Source of the DNA: Fusobacteriaceae bacterium
Lineage (GTDB): Bacteria > Fusobacteriota > Fusobacteriia > Fusobacteriales > Fusobacteriaceae
Direction of reading: 5' to 3'
DNA length: 11,175 nucleotides
NCBI GenBank assembly: GCA_016938425.1
Contig: JAFGUR010000294.1
Location: forward strand, 1-11,175
Shown here: piece by piece, positions 7,280 to 11,175 of the stretch
How positions within the stretch are numbered: position 1 is the stretch's first letter
Layout: the number at the start of each line of letters is the position of its first letter
The notes under the pieces: model-generated
What the model saw: the letters and a program-made list of their open reading frames with translations, nothing else
Told to the model about the DNA's origin: nothing
The model's database searches: none
Position numbers and translations under genes: made by a program

Positions 7280-8137
7280 TTAGACTCCTGAATAAGCAGA
7301 GAATCCACCATCTACTGGAATAACTACTCCATTAACAAATCCAGATGCATTACTATCCACTAACCATAATAATGTTCCTATTAATTCTTCTAATTCTCCG
7401 AAACGCTCCATAGGTGTAGCTGCTAATATTTTTTGTGCTCTCTCTGTATAAGTTCCATCTTCTTTCATCAATAAAGCTCTATTTTGATTAGAAACAAAAA
7501 AACCAGGAGCGATTGCATTTACTCTAACTCCAACTTTTGACAAGTGTACCGCTAACCATTGGGTAAAGTTTGATACTGCTGCTTTTGCTCCACTATATGC
7601 AGGAATTCTTGTAAGAGGAGTAAAAGCATTCATTGAAGATGTATTAAGTATTACTGCATCTTTTTTACCTATCATGTCTTTTACAAATACTTGAGTTGGA
7701 AGCAAAGTCCCTAAGAAGTTTAAGTTAAATACAAACTCAATTCCTTTTGGATCAAGGTCAAATAAAGTCACTACCCCTTCTTTTTTATCTGTAATATCTT
7801 CTTTAAAAAGATAATCTTTAGTAGTAGTACCTTTAGGATTATTCCCTCCAGCTCCATTTATTAAGATATCGCAAGTTCCTAATTTCTCATTAATTATAGC
7901 TTTTGCTTTTTCAAGGCTTTCTACTTGAAGTACGTTTGCCTCTACTCCTAAAGCTTGTCCACCTTCTGCTATTATTTCATTAGCTACTGTATCTGCTGCT
8001 ACTTTATTCAAATCAAGGACTGCTACCTTAGCTCCACATTTTGCTAAAGCTTTTGCAAATCCAGCACACAAAACTCCACCAGCCCCTGTTACTACTGCTA
8101 CTTTATCTTTTAAATCAATTTGAAATGGTAATTTCAT
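7280..8137 (-). CDS. uxuB: SDR oxidoreductase, probable D-mannonate oxidoreductase (fructuronate reductase)
   Basis: A 285-aa short-chain dehydrogenase that probably reduces D-fructuronate to D-mannonate with NAD(P)H. Visible motifs: cofactor loop TGAGGVLC at 17-24 (the last glycine of TGxxxGxG is Cys, which I recall as common in this subgroup), LDL at 41-43 after the second beta strand with D42 suggesting NAD preference, NGAGG (94-98), N140, S167/S168, and the catalytic Y181/K185 in AYSGAK. The C-terminus carries the SDR signature IPVDGGFSAYSGV. E. coli UxuB belongs to an unrelated long-chain family; this SDR type resembles the Bacillus (YjmF) form, so the symbol denotes role rather than homology to E. 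coli. ATG at 8137 follows GGAGGAG; the gene lies 26 bp after uxaC and 27 bp before the HAD gene. Its GC content is clearly higher than that of the chemoreceptor gene, which may reflect strong expression. A gluconate 5-dehydrogenase-like role is the main alternative. Confidence 0.88.
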   Translation of the reverse strand: MKLPFQIDLKDKVAVVTGAGGVLCAGFAKALAKCGAKVAVLDLNKVAADTVANEIIAEGGQALGVEANVLQVESLEKAKAIINEKLGTCDILINGAGGNNPKGTTTKDYLFKEDITDKKEGVVTLFDLDPKGIEFVFNLNFLGTLLPTQVFVKDMIGKKDAVILNTSSMNAFTPLTRIPAYSGAKAAVSNFTQWLAVHLSKVGVRVNAIAPGFFVSNQNRALLMKEDGTYTERAQKILAATPMERFGELEELIGTLLWLVDSNASGFVNGVVIPVDGGFSAYSGV

Positions 8138-8163
8138 AATTTTCTCCTCCCAATTTATAATAT

Positions 8164-9570
8164 TTAAAATTCAATTCCAAAATACTCTTTTGCATTGTTG
8201 AAAGATATTCCTTTTATAATTTCTTCAAGTATTTCTTCATCATAAGGATATTCTCCATTTTCAACCCATTGACCAATTAAATTACACATAATTCTTCTAA
8301 AATAATCATGTCTTGTATATGATAAGAAACTTCTAGAATCAGTTAACATTCCAACGAAATTCCCTAATAATCCCAAGTTTCCAAGAGCCTTCATTTGTTC
8401 TATCATTCCATCTTTGTTATCATTAAACCACCAACCAGAGCCAAACTGAATTTTTCCTTTTATTCCTTCTCCCTGAAAGTTTCCAAGCATAGTCCCTAAA
8501 ACATAATTATCTTTTGGGTTTAAAGTATAAAGTATTGTTTTAGGTAAACTATTCTCTTTTTCAAGGGAGTCTAAAATTCTTGAAATTTCATAAGCAACAT
8601 TAGAATCATTTACCGAATCAAAACCTGTGTCTGCTCCAAGCTTTTTAAACATATTTGTATTATTATTTCTTAAAGCTCCAAAGTGAATTTGCATAGTCCA
8701 ATTACGTTTAGCATACTCTTTCCCAAAAAAATGAAGTATATTTGTTTTATATTTATTTTCTTCAAATTTTGTAATTTCTGATTTATTTAGAGCTTTTAAG
8801 AATATTTCTGATGCTTCTTCTTCTGTTCCTTCTAAATAAGGAACATCAACTAAACCATGATCTGAAATTCTACACCCCACTTCATGAAAAAAATCTATTC
8901 TAGCTACTAAGGCATTTTTTAAATCTGAATAACTATTTATTTCTTTTTCACTCACATTTTTCAATTTTTCAACCCAAGAAATGAAATCATCTTTTTTTAT
9001 TTCTACAACTTTATCTGGCCTAAAAGTTGGAAGAACTTTTACATCAAAACTTTTATCTTCTTTAAGTTTTATATGATATTCAAGATTATCTATTGGATCA
9101 TCTGTTGTACAAATTACTTTAACATTGGATCTTTTAATAAGACTTCTTGCAGAAAATTCATCTTTTAATATTAATTTATTAGCTTTTTCCCAAATTACTT
9201 CTGCTGTTTTTTCTGAAAGAATTTCTTCTATTCCAAAATATTTTTGAAGCTCTAAATGTGTCCAATGATAAAGAGGATTTCCTATAGCTTTTGGAAGAGT
9301 TCTTGCCCAAGACATAAATTTATCATAATCTTTAGATTCACCAGTAATGTATTTTTCTTCTACTCCATTACTTCTCATAGCTCTCCATTTATAATGGTCT
9401 CCACCAAGCCAAGCTTCTGTTATATTTTTAAATTTTTTATTCTCGTATATCTCTTTTGGGCTCAAATGACAATGATAATCGTAAATTGGCATTTCCTTTG
9501 CATATTTATGATAAAGTTCCTCTGCTGTTTTACTTTCTAATAGAAAATTATCATCCATGAATTTCTTCAT
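8164..9570 (-). CDS. uxaC: Glucuronate (uronate) isomerase
   Basis: Uronate isomerase, which converts D-glucuronate to D-fructuronate (and often D-galacturonate to D-tagaturonate) in the cytoplasm. It is an amidohydrolase-fold TIM barrel of 468 aa, the normal family length. Signature blocks run the whole length: YDYHCHL with the metal-binding pair H33/H35, TTDDP (155-159), PTFRPD (181-186), FFHEVGCRISDHG (227-239), QIHFGALRNNN (294-304), GSGWWFND (377-384) and the strongly conserved LTDSRSFLSYTRHDYFRR (409-426). Nothing is missing or broken. ATG at 9570 follows GGAGGGG with good spacing; the second Met at codon 5 is less well placed. It lies 16 bp after the HIT gene and 26 bp before the SDR gene, in one transcription unit. 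Confidence 0.97.
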   Translation of the reverse strand: MKKFMDDNFLLESKTAEELYHKYAKEMPIYDYHCHLSPKEIYENKKFKNITEAWLGGDHYKWRAMRSNGVEEKYITGESKDYDKFMSWARTLPKAIGNPLYHWTHLELQKYFGIEEILSEKTAEVIWEKANKLILKDEFSARSLIKRSNVKVICTTDDPIDNLEYHIKLKEDKSFDVKVLPTFRPDKVVEIKKDDFISWVEKLKNVSEKEINSYSDLKNALVARIDFFHEVGCRISDHGLVDVPYLEGTEEEASEIFLKALNKSEITKFEENKYKTNILHFFGKEYAKRNWTMQIHFGALRNNNTNMFKKLGADTGFDSVNDSNVAYEISRILDSLEKENSLPKTILYTLNPKDNYVLGTMLGNFQGEGIKGKIQFGSGWWFNDNKDGMIEQMKALGNLGLLGNFVGMLTDSRSFLSYTRHDYFRRIMCNLIGQWVENGEYPYDEEILEEIIKGISFNNAKEYFGIEF

Positions 9571-9586
9571 TTTTTCCCCTCCAAAT

Positions 9587-10006
9587 TTAAAGATTGTCTT
9601 TAATAAGTTTAATCATCTCGTTATATTCTACATCACTTAATTCTTTTTTATTACTTGGAGACATCTCAAAAGTACTTCCCCATGAAAAATCATCTCTATA
9701 TTTAGGAACTATATGAAAATGAAGATGAGGTAACTTATCTGAGTATATTCCGTAATTTATCTTATCCGCATTAAAAACTTTTTTTAATGTTTTTGCAACA
9801 TTTAGTACGTCCTTCATAAATAAAGATACTTCCTCTTCTGATAATTCAAAAAGTTCATTTACATGTTTATCAAAAGAAACAATACATCTTCCTTTATAAG
9901 TTTGTTCTTTAAAAAGATAAAGAGTTGAAATTTTTAATTTTGCTATCTCTATCATTAATGAATTTAGTGTGCTATTTTTAGTACAGTACAGACATTCATT
10001 TTCCAT
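9587..10006 (-). CDS. HIT-family (histidine triad) nucleotide hydrolase or transferase
   Basis: A 139-aa HIT protein. The triad is H94-x-H96-x-H98 in LPHLHFHIVP, with H96 the expected nucleophile. C5 and C8 (CLYC) with H48 probably form the zinc site seen in many bacterial HIT proteins. The family hydrolyses or transfers nucleotidyl groups (for example Ap4A or nucleoside phosphoramidates); the substrate here is unknown. Start choice: an in-frame ATG exists at 10024, but its first codons (ATGTTAAGGAGA) contain the ribosome binding site AAGGAG that sits 7 nt before the ATG at 10006, so I use 10006. With this start, the gap after uxuA is 18 bp and uxaC begins 16 bp downstream. Its place between two hexuronate enzymes suggests co-expression, though HIT proteins have no known step in this pathway. 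It could be housekeeping or sugar-nucleotide related. Confidence 0.88.
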   Translation of the reverse strand: MENECLYCTKNSTLNSLMIEIAKLKISTLYLFKEQTYKGRCIVSFDKHVNELFELSEEEVSLFMKDVLNVAKTLKKVFNADKINYGIYSDKLPHLHFHIVPKYRDDFSWGSTFEMSPSNKKELSDVEYNEMIKLIKDNL

Positions 10007-10024
10007 AAAAATTCTCCTTAACAT

Positions 10025-11104
10025 TTATATTTTATTTGTTTTTTGTGATTCTAGGGTGTCCCATATTCCTAATAAATACATAATTCCAAGAGCTCTATCA
10101 TACAAACCATATCCTGGTCTACATGTTTTTTCTTCTCCCCATAAATGTCTTCCATGGTCAGGTCTTATATAACCAGCAAAACCATTTTCGTGATAAGCTT
10201 TCATAACATCTACAATATCTACTGATCCATCACAAGCTCTATGTGATGTTTCTATAAAATCACCATTTTCATATACTTTAACGTTTCTTATATGCGCAAA
10301 ATGTATTCTATCGTGAAATTCTCTTATAATTGAAGGTATATCATTAGATAATACTGACCCTAAAGATCCAGAACACAGAGTTAAGCCATTATAAGGACTA
10401 TCAACTAAATTTAAAAATCTTTTTATATTTTCTCTATTTATTATAATTCTAGGAAGTCCAAAAATAGGAAATGCTGGATCATCTGGATGTATTGCCATTT
10501 TAATGTCAAATTTCTCTGCAACTGGAATTATTTCTTCTAAAAAATATTTAAGATTTGCCCATAGATTTTCTGCAGTAAATCCTTCATATGCTTTAAACAA
10601 TTCCTCTATTCTTTCTAATCTTTCTGGCTCCCAACCAGGCATAGTAACTGTTACATCTTTTGCTAATTTTCTAATTAATTCTTTTGGATCAATATCTGAT
10701 ATTTTACTTTTTTCAAAAAAAAGCGCATTAGAACCATCTGATATATTTTTATATAAATCTGTCCTTGTCCAATCAAATACAGGCATAAAATTATAACAGA
10801 TTACCTTAACTCCAACCTTAGAAAGCTTTTCGATTGTTTTTTTATAATTCTCTATATATTTATCTCTAGATTTCAGTCCAAGTTTTATATCTTCATGAAC
10901 ATTTACACTTTCTACTACATCAATATTAAATCCAAATTCGTCAGCCTGAGCCTTTACTTCTTCAATTCTTTCCATAGGCCATTCTACACCAGCAGGAATA
11001 TCATGTAAAGCCCAAACTACACCATCTACACCAGGAATTTGTTTAATTTTATCTAAAGTAATATCATCATTCCCTAGTCCATACCAACGAAATGTCATTT
11101 TCAT
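10025..11104 (-). CDS. uxuA: D-mannonate dehydratase
   Basis: Mannonate dehydratase converts D-mannonate to 2-keto-3-deoxy-D-gluconate. It is a TIM-barrel enzyme that uses Mn2+ or Fe2+, 359 aa, close to the usual 350-395. The expected metal ligands are visible: H206 in MAIHPDDP, C244 in LTLCSGSLGS, H271 in HFAHIRN and D316 in IRPDHGRH. The adjacent H317 is the likely catalytic base, and the family blocks FRWYG and GYGLYDRALG are also present. ATG at 11104 lies 6 nt after AGGAGG; a second Met at codon 3 is less suitable. It is the first gene of the inferred operon, directly downstream of a sigma70-type promoter, and its TAA stop is 18 bp before the HIT start. The sequence is intact and the identification is secure. 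Confidence 0.97.
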   Translation of the reverse strand: MKMTFRWYGLGNDDITLDKIKQIPGVDGVVWALHDIPAGVEWPMERIEEVKAQADEFGFNIDVVESVNVHEDIKLGLKSRDKYIENYKKTIEKLSKVGVKVICYNFMPVFDWTRTDLYKNISDGSNALFFEKSKISDIDPKELIRKLAKDVTVTMPGWEPERLERIEELFKAYEGFTAENLWANLKYFLEEIIPVAEKFDIKMAIHPDDPAFPIFGLPRIIINRENIKRFLNLVDSPYNGLTLCSGSLGSVLSNDIPSIIREFHDRIHFAHIRNVKVYENGDFIETSHRACDGSVDIVDVMKAYHENGFAGYIRPDHGRHLWGEEKTCRPGYGLYDRALGIMYLLGIWDTLESQKTNKI

Positions 11105-11129
11105 AAAAGTCCTCCTATATTTTTAATTG

Positions 11130-11141
11130 TATACTAGTATA
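11130..11141. promoter_or_regulatory. Palindrome over the -10 and start site, candidate operator
   Basis: TATACTAGTATA is a perfect 12-bp palindrome that overlaps the predicted -10 box and transcription start. A repressor bound there would block the promoter. Its core resembles the GTATAC-centred sites of GntR-family hexuronate regulators such as UxuR/ExuR, but the symmetry does not extend further. A second inverted repeat, ACTATG (11144-11149) and CATAGT (11157-11162), fills the spacer between -10 and -35. No regulator gene is in the window. AT-rich palindromes of this size can arise by chance. Confidence 0.4.
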
Positions 11142-11168
11142 TTACTATGTCTAATGCATAGTTGTCAA
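11139..11168 (-). promoter_or_regulatory. Sigma70-type promoter of the hexuronate operon
   Basis: Reading the - strand, a perfect -35 TTGACA lies at 11168-11163 and a -10-like TAATAT at 11144-11139, 18 bp apart. The start of transcription would be near 11132, giving a leader of about 28 nt that carries AGGAGG (11116-11111) before uxuA. A T-run sits just upstream of the -35 box at the window edge. Confidence 0.65.
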
Positions 11169-11175
11169 GAAAAAA

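Noticed and set aside
7280..8137. Cys in place of the last glycine of the SDR cofactor loop as a sign of inactivation
   Set aside because: All catalytic residues are intact, and I recall TGxGGVLC-like loops as common in this mannonate oxidoreductase subgroup.

Overview
The window comes from a very AT-rich anaerobe-like bacterium. Every complete gene starts with ATG behind a GGAG-type ribosome binding site, and arginine is mostly AGA. Gene content and style fit low-GC Clostridia, Fusobacteriota or Brachyspira. I cannot separate these from the sequence alone. The chemoreceptor favours a lineage that has chemotaxis.

Layout. The left end (1-2073, + strand) is the 3' part of a chemoreceptor gene. 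Its protein has a membrane segment, a HAMP region, a methyl-accepting signalling hairpin, and then, unusually, a sugar-binding-protein-like domain at the C-terminus. A 279-bp convergent gap follows, with a strong bidirectional terminator hairpin at 2203-2243 and a possible orphan promoter just before it. Everything from 2353 to 11104 is on the - strand and is read from right to left: uxuA (mannonate dehydratase), a HIT-family protein, uxaC (glucuronate isomerase), an SDR of the fructuronate reductase type, a HAD hydrolase, a two-domain GH3 enzyme related to NagZ, and then, after a 112-bp gap holding a 13-bp-stem hairpin, a BglX-type GH3 beta-glucosidase. The first six genes are 16-27 bp apart and look like one operon. 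A sigma70-type promoter with a perfect TTGACA lies at the right edge, upstream of uxuA.

How it works together. UxaC, the SDR and UxuA supply three consecutive steps: D-glucuronate to D-fructuronate, to D-mannonate, to 2-keto-3-deoxygluconate (KDG). KDG kinase, KDPG aldolase, a transporter and a regulator are not in the window. Neither GH3 enzyme has a signal peptide, so they probably act on imported oligosaccharides. The NagZ-like one, inside the uronate operon, is a candidate for releasing the uronic acid (inference). The HAD and HIT proteins have no assigned step in the classical pathway.

The items most worth a second look are the chemoreceptor with a binding-protein fold on its cytoplasmic side, and the divergent NagZ-like GH3 enzyme linked to uronate catabolism together with HAD and HIT partners. 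I saw no tRNA or rRNA genes, CRISPR arrays, insertion sequences or phage genes.
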